DNA of 64,000 nucleotides, from contig CM026564.1 of the NCBI GenBank assembly GCA_015143295.1, positions 16,852,416 through 16,916,415 on the forward strand, written 5' to 3'. The first letter of the stretch is position 1, and every line of letters starts with the position of its first letter. Source of the DNA: Tetracentron sinense (taxonomy: Eukaryota; Streptophyta; Magnoliopsida; Trochodendrales; Trochodendraceae). Below the pieces are notes generated by a model. That model saw only the letters and a list, made by a program, of their open reading frames with translations. It was not told where the DNA came from and searched no databases. A program made the translations under genes and the position numbers. This document shows, one piece after another, positions 12,041-22,779 of the stretch.

Positions 12041-13307
12041 CATAGTAACAAAGTTCGGATTCGGAAATTATTCGGCAGAGGTTAAGTTCGAGGGAAAAAA
12101 TCAGTAAATTCGGGATAAGTTCTGAAAAAAAGAAAAATTAATAATTATAAAAATAAGAACGTGATACCAACTAATCATCTACCAATCTTGATGTATTGGC
12201 ATCTCTTACTCTATGAGACATGTATTCCAATTCCTAAAAAATAAGCATAATGTAAACTCGCAAACTTAAGAAAAAAATTACATAAGACTTAAGCAAATTT
12301 TATGTAATTTAAGAGAAAAGAATAATCTAAATTGCATGTTTGCATATGCGAATCAGATTATATAAGCAATTCAAAAATGTAAAGAAACGAGAAAAATAAT
12401 AATCATCTATATAGATAAAATTAGAAAATAAATATATGACTGTATTTTTTTGGCATAACATATTAATTTAGCAAAATATAGAAATAACTCAGAAAAAATA
12501 AATAGCACAAAACATCTTTTCTCTCAGTTCCGTTGAAATTCAACAGACTAAACAACATGCAAAATCATCATTTTTCTCTCAATTTAATCGAATATAATTA
12601 AAACCCTAAAATAACAACCTACTCGAATAGAGTTTTCTCCTTCTTCTATTAGTTGACGACTTCAGTTAAATGGAGATTTCTCATGTGAAATAATTCTCAG
12701 ATTTTTAGTAACAATTCTATTGCTAATAGAAAGTCTATTTTGCCTTCATTCTAATTTTAGAATAATTCGTTAGTTCTATGGTTCAAAAACCCGAAAAGTC
12801 GACTCGAAAGTTAGCTAGGTCGAGTAACTTGTAATAAAACATGAGTTAAAAGAACTAGAAGTACACTGGTTTTACAGCCTCAAACCTAAAAACTAGGTTT
12901 AACAGAACCCATAGTAGGTTGTGTTTCTAGACCCAAAAGAATATGATGTAAAAACAGTGTGACGTTCGAGTTTTGGTTTAAAAAATGATAATAATACCCT
13001 TCTATGTCTCGGCTTAGTCTGGTGAGTCAAAAAACTCGGCTTGACTCGACCGAGTCACTTAGGTAACTCGGTAAATAGTGTCTCCTTCGAGTTTTGAGGT
13101 GACTCGACTCGAAATTCAGTTGAGTTGAGTAACTCGGTCGAGTTACTCAGGTGACTTGCCGAGTTTTTGAACTATGAACTTAATTCGGAAATTATTCGCG
13201 AATAATTCATTTGTTCGGTAATTGTGTTCGGGAAAAAGAATCCTTTTTAAACGATATCCCTTGAAAAATGAATAGTTCGGGAATTATTCGAAAACTTTGT
13301 TACTATG
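12041..13307. mobile_element. Non-autonomous hAT-like element with a nested inverted-repeat element
   Basis: Ends are CATAGTAACAAAGTT and (right, reverse complement) CATAGTAACAAAGTT, about 15 bp terminal inverted repeats. They are flanked by an 8-bp direct repeat with one mismatch: CTCACAGT before, CTCACACT after. TIR and 8-bp duplication fit the hAT superfamily. There is no transposase frame. A second inverted-repeat insert lies inside at about 12779-13170, with ends like GTTCAAAAACCCG / CGAGTTTTTGAAC and many gagtcgactcg-type words. Confidence 0.78.
12779..13170. mobile_element. Small inverted-repeat element nested in the 12041-13307 element
   Basis: Left end ggttcaaaaacccgaaaagt and right end ccgagtttttgaac are inverted relative to each other. 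Internal gactcg/cgagtc words are arranged as nested palindromes (13020-13160). The flanking ctatg on both sides may be a short target duplication. It is a MITE candidate. Confidence 0.5.
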
Positions 13308-13425
13308 CTCACACTTTGAGGTGTGAGCCTCATGGTTGAGCCTCAAGGCATTTTCCATAGGTCTCGCCTGAGGCGAGCCTCGAGGCATAAGCCTCGCACG
13401 CTTTATAAAACATTGGTTGATACCA
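13308..13425. repeat. Dispersed repeat rich in gcctc/gaggc, copy 1
   Basis: ctcacactttgaggtgtgag, cctcaaggcat, a hairpin ctcgcctgaggcgag, and the ending ctttataaaacattgg. A related sequence is at 61325-61480 (cctcacactttgaggagtaa ... aaggtgtaagcctcacatgcc ... aaaacactag). It is a short dispersed repeat of unknown class. The hAT-like element at 12041 inserted at its left edge. Confidence 0.55.
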
Positions 13426-14833
13426 TGCCCCCCTACCTCCAATCTAATTGCTACTTTTCCATGTTACTTATGCTATTTTTAAAAAAAATGGTTAATTAGT
13501 AATTTTGTTGGAGGGAGAACAGGGGTATTTCGGACTTATTACCCCTAAAAGTAATTGTTGGATGAATGGGTGTTATACCCAATCAACCCTCTAGGGATTT
13601 TAAATTGGTTCATTCATATATTCGATATGATTAGATTTAGGATAGTTTCTTGCTTTGATTAGCTTTAATTAATAAATTATTGTGGGTTATTCAAGCTTTT
13701 ATTATTTTCTGTCTACAGTAATGATGCCCATTATTTCTGATATTTCATCAACCTAGGGGAATATGATTAAAAAGTAGAGAGAGATATGCAAAATGCATAA
13801 ACATAGGGGCAAATATGCACAACCGGGCAGACTATGAATTCCCGCTTATGATTGAGCTGAAAAATATTGAAGTTCATGTTAACCATCAGTAATCAGAGAG
13901 AGTGGACATTATTGCTCTGGTAGAAGCATCTGAAAGAATGTGATGTGATCAAGCTAAATCATCACAGGGAACCAAAGTTATTGTCTGATATAATATAAGC
14001 ATGTGATCAACGCCATCAGTTTCTCTATTCTTTGAGTAAAGGGAACTAGACTTGAATATGATTGAGTTGAGTTGACTTTGTGATACTTTTTAGCGTTCTC
14101 CCCTCTTGATCCATTTTGAAGGTTCCCAACATTTGAATTTGCCTAAAAGAGGAAGTGAATATATATTGTTAGGGAGAACAGTTTCATCTTCAAACAAGGG
14201 AAGATGAGGACTATGTGGACAAGTTAGCAAATGAGTTTTTATTAGTGCTTATTATATGTGTAAATAGAAGTATCAGTGGTGGCATTCACTTTGGTGTCTT
14301 GAATGTTTCCAGGTCCCAGTAGCTTTGATATCCTGCAAGGACATTCAAAGGCTACCATGTTTTTAATATTCAACAATGCGGCACAAGGGATTCCCTCCTC
14401 ATTTTTCTTCAAATATGCAGGTCTGCTATTTTTCTTAATGTCTTAGTTTTTATTTGTGTGGAGTATTTAAGTTGAAATGCAATGTTCTATTGTGCTTCAA
14501 TTAAACTTCGTTAAGAATAACAATTTTCCATGTCGGACAAATATTGATGAAGCTCAAGGATGAGACATTGATGTTGATGTTGGCACAAATATTGATGATG
14601 TAAGGAGAAACACTTGAAGGATATATCTTCTTTATAGTACATGTGGGCAAATTTCAAGAAATTCACATTTTTTTTTTCTGATTACAGAAATCATTGTTTT
14701 GAAACTGGATCAGTGACCATACCCTTTGGGGGTGATGTTCACTAGTTCAACCGGCCGTTTCGGCTGGTTCAACCGTAAGATTGGAAAACAAGAAGCTATG
14801 GGAAACAACTTAAGAATAGGAAAAATCTTAAAA
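13425..14833. other. Spacer between duplication copies, no gene recognised
   Basis: AT-rich, no open frame of note and no recognised domain on either strand. Just before copy B, at 14745-14778, the phrase ggttcaaccggccg / cggctggttcaaccg forms a repeat-like motif. Confidence 0.5.
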
Positions 14834-16839
14834 TAATGATACAATCTAAACATACTAAAAAATAAGCTGAATTATAATATAAAATGCATTATGACATTAG
14901 CAATGCAGTCAATTTCAATCCTTTATAGTTTATAGTGTAAAGTAAGAAAGTGTGAATCATTGATGGATTCATCTATTCCTTATGGAAATATCCCATATAC
15001 ATTACTTTAAGTCAAACTACATGGATAGAAAGTGTAAAAAAATTAAATAAACATGTAGTCTCACAATCTTTCCTTTTCTGTGGAGAGAGGAGAAGCTTCT
15101 TGGGATTTCGAAATCTAAGAGATCGAAAATCCTAAGACGAAAAGAAAAATTAAGGTTGTGCTTCTTGCAACGACCTATCTATCTCGCTCAGAGAGACGAT
15201 TTTTTGCGTTAGCGTGCGCACGGTGAAATTGGGAACTGGCTTGGCCAATGGTTCACAAAAATGAAAAATCTCAAAAACCATAAATGGCAAAAAACTGAGA
15301 TTTTTTTTAGAAAACTGTAAAAACCAACCGTGTAAACCGAAAACGAGAACCAGTGACCGGCTCAGATGATATTTAAAGCTTGGGTGCCACAACATTTTTC
15401 TGATTAGATTCCAGCCATTTGCTAGCCCATACACCTAGATTATAAGCAAGAAAACCAAGATTTAATCACCAAAACTATTTCTTCGCAGGAACCCTATAAA
15501 TGAAGGCTGACAGAATTTCAGCAGTCCGAAGATAGAAAAGAGTCTTTGAAGCATTTAAGTTGTATCTAATTTATAGATTTCTCTCCCATTGCTACTAGCA
15601 GTCATTAGTGCGTAACCCGATTGTATACCACCACTGATAAACACAAGAATAAACAATATTCACTGTGCCGAGAGCACACCCGAGTAAAGGATTCCAGAGT
15701 CAGTTGACCAAAATGAGGATCCCAAATTTCATGACCAATAGGTCTTACATGTAAAAGGAGCTGTACCCATGACTAATAATTTCCATGCCAAGCTACATGA
15801 AACAGATTTCGGAGAAACAAAGACTTTAAACACAATCTTCAAGTTCCCTTTTTGGACTCAAAACAAAGATCATGAAACTATAAAAATGATAATATTAAAT
15901 TTTAATTTAGTCATATTATATTTTTACTTATAAAAAATACATGGAGAGCTCGTGCGCCTTTATTAAACGTTCTTATATATTGTTTGATTCAAATCTTATA
16001 TTATGACTTGATGGGCCAGAAGATGAAGCACATCGCCACCATCAGTAGAATCCATTGCCTATGGAGGTTGATTTATTCATACCCTTAACTTTATCAATTG
16101 GGTTAAGATTAGATTTGAGGGGGTATGTAGGTTAGTATAGGTTCTATGCTTGTGCTTGCTATTATAAATATTGTATTATTATATTTGAGAGGTACATGTA
16201 TGTTGGTGTAGGTTTTTACTTTTGTTTCTATTGTAGAAATAGTATTATCCAATGATTTACCATAATGTGAGTATGTGTTGATAAATAAGTATATGTTGAA
16301 ATTTAGGTGCGAACTATCATTTTTTTTAGTTCTTGTCATTCTTTTTCTCTTTTGCCTTTCCTATGATGGATTATATTATCCTTTTCAATGTCTTGATTAT
16401 ATATTATTTTTTCATTATTAAAATATAATTTAAAAATATATATAATTTTTAATATATTTTCATTAGACGTCACATTACTTTCTTTATATTAAATAATTTT
16501 TTAATATAACCCCGGCTGCAATCCGGAATTTCTATGGTCCTTATCATAAGGGTCGATCAATCGGGTGTGGAGATTATAGGAAGATCCTATTCATGGTTGT
16601 CTTCCCTAAAATATGGTAAGAGTCCTAAATGAACTCTCCTTTCTGAAAGACTCTTTCTATAAAAATAGAATTCGGCCCTAAAATATGGTAGAGTCCTAAA
16701 CCAATTCTCCTTTAGGATTCTTCCCTAATATGGTAAGAGTCTTAAACCAACTCTCTTTTAATAATGGGTCCCACATAATATTAAATAATAACTTGATTAA
16801 AGTTTGGTTATATTATAAGTTATGTATTAAATAAATTAA

Positions 16840-16977
16840 GTTAAGGATATTTACATCAAAGTAAAGTTTTGCATACTCCTTTTACTTTTATTAGTATAAT
16901 GATATATATATATATATAATTAAAGTACAAGTACAAGGAGTATGCAAAACTTTATGTTGACCAAATTACCCTTTAAC
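16840..16977. mobile_element. Fold-back MITE-like hairpin, copy B
   Basis: Copy B version of the hairpin at 7547-7697, with a shorter (TA)n centre. Arms contain AAAGTTTTGCATACTCCTT and its reverse complement, and the right end is TACCCTTTAAC. Presence at the same relative place in both copies shows shared ancestry and not two insertions. Confidence 0.7.
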
Positions 16978-18194
16978 TATAGAACCCCGAAACTCATTCA
17001 CCTAGATGGTGAATAGTGATTTTGATTAAAAAAATGATATTCGATGTGTTATGGAGTATGCAGTATGAATAAAAGGTGTTGAACACAAAAAGATAATGGT
17101 GTATGAGTGTTAAAGCTAAGGTAAAAGAGTGGAAACACTTTAGGTAAGTCAATGGAAGAGTGAAAGCACTCTAAATGGGAAAAAATGGGAAGAATAGGAG
17201 GATTCACCAAGTTTTGGTGAATCCCAGTCGACTGGTTGTCAAGAAAAATGCCAAAATGGGCCAACAGAGAGCTTCGGGTTCGAGGCCGGTCGACCTACTA
17301 TGTGATTTTTGCCCAAAATGGGCTAACAGTAGGTTTTTTCCCAAGGATGGTAGGCCGCCCCTCCTAGCAGGTCAACCGGGAACCCGCAAGTTTGCCCAGT
17401 TTGGTCTGGGAAACCATTTCATTAAGGTTATGAACCTCCCATTTTCCTATAAAAGCCACAATTTCGTGGGTTAGGGTTCACAAACCCTCAAGACATCAAG
17501 TTTAGAGAAATTGAGAGAGTTAGAGAGGAAGAAAGGGGAAGAAACTAGGGTTTTCTATTTGGGGATCAAGGTGGAGCTTGGATTACTTCTTCAAGCTTGG
17601 ATTCTTCTCAAGCATTCTCAATCTTTTCTTCCATCCTAAAGGTAAGTACCTACTAATAACTAACTTTGTTATGATGCAAATTTGCTTTGCTTATGAAAAA
17701 ATATCAATTTTTTTTAAATCTTTCTTTACTAGTGTTTGCTGAAAAGTGGGTGTTTGTTTGGCTTGCAGATTATGGGAAGTGCGAGTTCGCCACGGAATAC
17801 TCTGATTAGGGAAGAGACAAAGATGGTGCTTTTGGTGGAGTAGAGAGATTAGCAGTTAGCTTATTTTTTTGTAGTATCCGATTTGTATGATTTTTATGCA
17901 AACGATCTTGCAATCATTTGCCATTTTCTCTTAACAATTTTCTATGGACTGGTTTTTAGGTATTTGGTTTGGAGGATTTGTGGTTTTACTTGTAAAAACA
18001 GGTTTTTGAGTGATGGCCGTATTTGGTTTGGAGGATTTGTGGTTTTACTTGTTAAAACAGGTTTTTGAGTGATGGCCACACTTGATTTTTGTTACTTGTA
18101 AAACAGCTACTCTCTCTCTCTCTCTCAATCCCTCTCTCTCAGTGTCTCCAGTTTCTTTTTTATGCTCCCTTTTTTACTCTCTCTCGTTTATCAG

Positions 18195-18330
18195 GGAACG
18201 TACTGTGATATATTGTTAAAGTATAAATCGGATCTGACGAGGCCTTTTGATAAAGCAGCTGCATTCTTGAACAAGATTGAAATGCAGCTCAACAATCTCT
18301 GCAAGGGTGCTTCTAGAAGCTGCGTTTCCG
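18195..18330 (+). pseudogene. Truncated class I KNOX exon, copy B
   Basis: Same exon as at 9890-10025, in copy B: GTYCDILLKYKSDL, then RPFDKAAAFLNKIEMQL and NLCKGASRS. The acceptor is CAG at 18192-18194, after CT-rich intron-like sequence. The open frame extends to 18491 only because the flanking DNA happens to lack stops. Differences from copy A (D/A, M/I, C/S changes) spread over the exon suggest both copies drift without strong constraint, although the frame is still open in both. No homeodomain exon is found in the window. Confidence 0.8.
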
Positions 18331-19199
18331 GTTTCTCTCTCTCTCTCTCTCTCAATCGTTTTAATTTTTTATTAGGTTTATTAATTTCTGTGCTAATTTT
18401 CATCTGTTGCGGCATTGATATCTTGTTAATCTTCTGGGTTCATTTCCTGTATTCATCTCTATATCACAGTTTTTGCTTGTTGGGATTTTGAGATTTTCTA
18501 TAAAACTTCGTACAGGGAGGAGAAGAAATGAAGTGAAAGAAATGACTAAATGCCACTTTTGCTTTTTTCTGGATTGTTAGTCTCTCTCTATCCGCACTTG
18601 GTTTTTGATCGTCTGGTTCTTTAGCTCTACAACTTCTTAAATTCTTTAATTCACTTATTTTCCGTAATCTTTCTACGAACATATTTCTAGTTTAAGTTTA
18701 TGTGTGGTTGCAATAATTGTTTCAGATGAACTCTGATTATTTCGAGTTCTAAATCATGATTTCTCTTAAGGATCTAAGATTTCACATTGAGAGCTTCCAG
18801 GTGAAGTTTTGATGATATTGAGCATTCCTACATGATTCCATAAGATTCTAAGATATTCACATTAAGAGCTGCTCAATAGTATTTTTTTTCCTTGATTGAT
18901 TGGCGGTTTGTTGATAAACTTTATGTTAGGATTTTTTTTTGATGCACTGCATTTGAACTGTCTACTTTCTTAATATTGATTTGTTTTTCATTACTTTTCC
19001 TGGGTGATTTGTTTTGAGAATTGAACATCTGAGATCAGTCATTAGAGTTCTGATTTTCCATTTAATTTTTCAAATTGTTGAATTTCCCTCACGTCGAAAA
19101 AAGAGCAGATCATGTCAAAAAAGGAGTCCTTGTTGTGATTCTATCCGCAACTTTAAGTTACTTTTTTATAGTAAGTTTGAAAATTATGCAACTTATGTA

Positions 19200-20880
19200 T
19201 CTCGTTGACCAAATCGGAAAACTCGGTCTCAACTAAACAAGACGAATTCTAAAAATTAAGATAGACTGATAGAAATGCGTCAGAGCAACTTATGAACCTA
19301 GTTGCCCAAAATTGAAAAACGAGGTATAAACTGAACGAAATGAATTCTAAAAGTTAAGACAGACTGAAACAAATGCGTCAGAGCAGACTGTGTCGAAAGA
19401 AGCGTCCTTGTTGGGATGCTGTGCGTAGCTTCCAGCTCTAGGTTACTTTTTTTTAGTAGTTTCAAACTTAGGCAACTTATTATCCCCAATTCCCCGTTGC
19501 CCAAATCGGACAAACGGGGACTAAACTGAACGAAAATTTTTCTAAAAGGTAAGATAATTTGAAATAAATGCTTCGTAGCAGACCCCATCGAAGGAGTCTC
19601 AGTTAGGATTATTTGCATAGCTCTAGGTTATTTTTTTAAGTAGTTTGAAACTTGGGCAACATATGAACCTCGTTGCCCAAATCGAGCAAACAAGGTCTAA
19701 ATTGAACGAAACAAATTATAAAAGTTAGGATAGATTGAAACAAATGCATTGGAGCAGACCGCGTCGAAAAAGCAGTCCAAGTTAAGATTTTGTCTGGAGC
19801 TCTAGGTTGCTTTTTATTTGTAGTTTGAAACTTAGGCAACTTATGAACCTCGTTGCACATATCGGACAAACTAGGACTAAACTGAACAAAACCAATTCTA
19901 AAAGTTAGGATAGGTTAAAACAAATGCGTCAAAGCAGACTGCATGTAAAAACTAGTCCCATCTAGGATTCTGTCCACAGCTTTAGGTTACTTTTTTTATA
20001 ATTTGAAATTTAGGCAACTTATGAACCTTGTTGCCCAAATTGGTCAAACGAGGATTAAACTGAACTAAACAAATTCTAAAAGGTAAGATAGTTTGAAATA
20101 AATGCTTCGTAGCAGACCCCATCGAAGGAGTCTCAGTTAGGATTATTTGCGTAGCTCTAGGTTATTTTTTTTAGTAGTTTGAAACTTGGGCAAAATATGA
20201 ACCTCGTTGCCCAAATCGAGCAAACAAGGTCTAAATTGAACGAAACAAATTATAAAAGTTAGGATAGATTGAAACAAATGCATTGGAACAGACTGCGTCG
20301 AAAAAGCAGTTCTAGTTAAGATTCTGTCCGCAACTCTAGGTTGCTTTTTATTTTTAGTTTGAAACTTAGGCAACTTATGTACCTTGTTGCACATATCGGA
20401 CAAACTAGGACTAAACTGAATGAAACCAATTCTAAAAGTTATGATAGATTGAAACAAATGCGTCAAAGCAGACTGCATCGAAAAACTAGTCCTATCTAGG
20501 ATTCTGTCCACAGCTTTAGGTCACTTTTTTTATAATTTGAAATTTAGGCAACTTATGAACCTTGTTGCCCAAATCGGTCAAACGAGGATTAAACTGAAAG
20601 AAACCATTTGTAAAAGTTAGAATAGATTGAAACAAATGCGTCGTGGCTGACCGCATTGAAGGATTCCCGGTTAGGATTCTGTTTGTAGTTCTAGGTTATT
20701 TTTTTTAGTGGTTTGAAACTTAGGCAACTTATGAACCTCGTTGCCCAAATCGAAAAACAAGGTCTAAATTGAACGAAACAAATTCTAAAAGTTGAGATAG
20801 ACTGAAACAAATCCGTCGGAGCAGATCACATCGAAAATAGATTCTCTTCTGGGATTCTGTGCGCAACTCTAGTTTACATA
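19200..20880. repeat. ~178 bp tandem repeat array, copy B (about nine units)
   Basis: Same repeat as 11150-12040. The marker ctctaggtta or a close variant recurs near 19437, 19621, 19801, 19982, 20154, 20334, 20515, 20693 and 20868. Some units are near 180 bp, which leaves repeat-derived open frames on the minus strand (19298-19618, 19636-19869, 20143-20511) encoding ~60-residue repeats such as HLFQSILTF. They have no recognisable domain, and I treat them as non-coding. Confidence 0.88.
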
Positions 20881-21775
20881 CTATAGAAGACCCATATTCC
20901 TTATGAGCCCATGATATTTAAAAGCCTTCTTTTATGCATAGTTAAGGGGTATTGAATGGGACAATTGTTGATGTTTGTGACATATCTAGATTCCAATGAG
21001 TCCGGTTATAATCATAGATAATGTCAAGTCATTCCTTAAAGGGCGTAGTTGCTGAGCTTATAAAAATGAGAATCCTATTTAAATTCACTAGAGAAACTAA
21101 GGTGAGTGTTGACCTAGTTAGTGTGTGTTATAAGTGGGTATGTTGGCGAATGTCTTCTATTTCGTCCCCCTTTAACTGTGGTTAAGCTTAACCAACATAA
21201 GTGGTAATATTTTTCCTAAAAGCTATAGTTAAATGTATTAAAGCTAGGGATAAGTGTGAATCTTAACCACATTTAGTTGGTGCTAAATTAGGGTAGGTAC
21301 CAGGTTGTGGAATACTTTTCCATTTCATCTCCTTTAACTTTGGTTACGCATGAATAGTGTTAACCAAGATAAGGGTTTATTTTTTTTTTAAATAGAGTTA
21401 AATGGATGAACCCTATGGGTTAATGAAACTTAATTTCTTTTTCCATATATGTGTTTTCCAATGCCAATTTAAGGGTTTTCAAAGATTACGATTAATTGTT
21501 GCTGATTATCTTCTGATATATTCAACGATTGTGCCAATTTGTTAACAAGGACCTGATGCGCTATAAGTATCCTACTGGTACATCATTATTTGACTTTCAA
21601 TATCATCTTATCGTTTTTTTAAATTAGAAAATTTTAAATTCATTTTAATTTTGTTAATCATTGCAGGAGTCACATATTACATTTGATTCTCTATATATCT
21701 AGTGATTGCACAATGTTTGGTATAGTGTTATTCTCATAGAGTAATTCCTTGAAATTTAGGGCTATGAATAAGTTG
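20880..21775. other. Intergenic stretch, no gene recognised
   Basis: The sequence leaves the ~178 bp array and shows no coding. A phrase like taactgtggttaagcttaacca recurs in diverged form (21170-21200, 21330-21370, 21225-21265), suggesting a low-grade internal repeat. Confidence 0.4.
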
Positions 21776-21819
21776 GATCAAGAAAGTTTTATGGAATGCA
21801 ACTATAGTTAGGATGGTAA

Positions 21820-22600
21820 ATAGAGGTGAGGTGCTAGTTAAGATTGATGGCCATGAAATGCCCCAACGGAACTATTTATGCTACCTAGGCTCACCTTTTT
21901 TCATGGCTGGGGAAATTGAGAAGGATGTTACCCACAAATAGAGTTGGGTGGCGGAAGTGGAGATTTACTTTCAGAGTCATAGTAACCCAAATTCCAAAGA
22001 AATGAAGCCCTTATTGTGTAGGAGAATAGGAAGAAGAGGAAAAGAGAGGAATTATACGTATGATTTGTCTAGAAAGTTAGCAAGTGTTCAAATGTGGATA
22101 CACTCTCCCAGTTTTATTAATAAAATTTGGGTGTGGACATAAACTTCCCTAAAGGGTGTAAAACATGTACACACTAACTAGTTACACAATAGGCTATGGG
22201 CTGTATGATTTAGGCCCATCACAACAAGAGTGTTATGTGATTAACACATACTTTATCATATTAGAAGAAAATTTTGATAAAATAATTATGTCCACCAGTA
22301 CTTTATGGAGCATAATGTTGGGAAATCAATAAGCAATATGTTTATGGAGTGCGTGTTAGCTGAAATGAACATGTTGGCATGGACAAGTGGATAGACTATG
22401 AAAGATAAGATCATGAATTATAGCAATTGAAAGAATTTAGGAGTAGCTTTAGTGGGTGGTAAAATGAGGAGAGTTGAATTTTATTTGATATGGTTTGACA
22501 TATTCATTAAAGATCGATTATGGAACTACTAAGGAGTGAGTTGATGCAAGTGAAATGTTCTAAAAGGTCAAGGGGAAGACCAAAAAATGACGAGAAAAAT
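21820..22600 (+). pseudogene. Decayed RTE-type LINE, C-terminal end of the reverse transcriptase ORF
   Basis: Peptide pieces in order: VKIDGHEMPQRNYLCYLGS, then GEIEKDVTHK (21820-21940); AEMNMLAWTSG, TMKDKIMN, LGVA and KMR (22360-22470); and LRSELMQVKCSKRSRGRPK (22523-22590). These match the tail of plant RTE LINE ORFs (family pattern: V.IDG..VP....RYLGS, G.I..DV.HRI, AEMRMLRWM.G, KDKIRN, RGRPK). Frames change and stops occur between the pieces, and some sequence between 21940 and 22340 is unrelated or lost. It is a dead 3' fragment. The RGRPK run could be mistaken for an AT-hook; the context says LINE. Confidence 0.68.
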
Positions 22601-22724
22601 AAGAAAACAGGTGCTCTAGCTGAAGATGAGTTTACCCCGATGTTGATTGGTACAGTGATCTTGATAACTGCGTATGGCTTTAGATTTGTTGGAATAGAAG
22701 AGCAGGATTCTTGTTATCGACTCA

Positions 22725-22743
22725 TATATATATATATATATAT
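22725..22743. repeat. (AT)n microsatellite
   Basis: Run of TA dinucleotides within AT-rich DNA after the LINE remnant. A second run lies at 25049-25073. Confidence 0.8.
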
Positions 22744-22779
22744 TTGTAGATATATAATCATAGAAGATCACTTATGAAT

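Larger units (their letters stand above)
14834..20880. repeat. Tandem segmental duplication, copy B
   Basis: Direct repeat of copy A in the same orientation. It lacks both large insertions of copy A, so it shows what those sites looked like before insertion: at 15455-15480 the sequence runs straight through the point where copy A carries the 630-6242 LTR. Private features are a short direct duplication near 17960-18080 (a block containing the words ttggtttggaggatttgtgg is doubled) and a longer ~178 bp array (about nine units against five or six). Confidence 0.9.

Noticed and set aside
15150-15434. 94-codon minus-strand frame in copy B
   Set aside because: The matching stretch in copy A is not open; composition is AT-biased and no domain is seen.
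20143-20511. 122-codon minus-strand frame with ~60-residue repeats (also 19298-19618 and 19636-19869)
   Set aside because: Lies wholly inside the ~178 bp array; the repeats in the peptide mirror the DNA repeat, and other units carry stops.
22520-22777. AT-hook-like protein (KRSRGRPK)
   Set aside because: Preceding fragments in order match an RTE LINE tail, where RGRPK is a usual motif.
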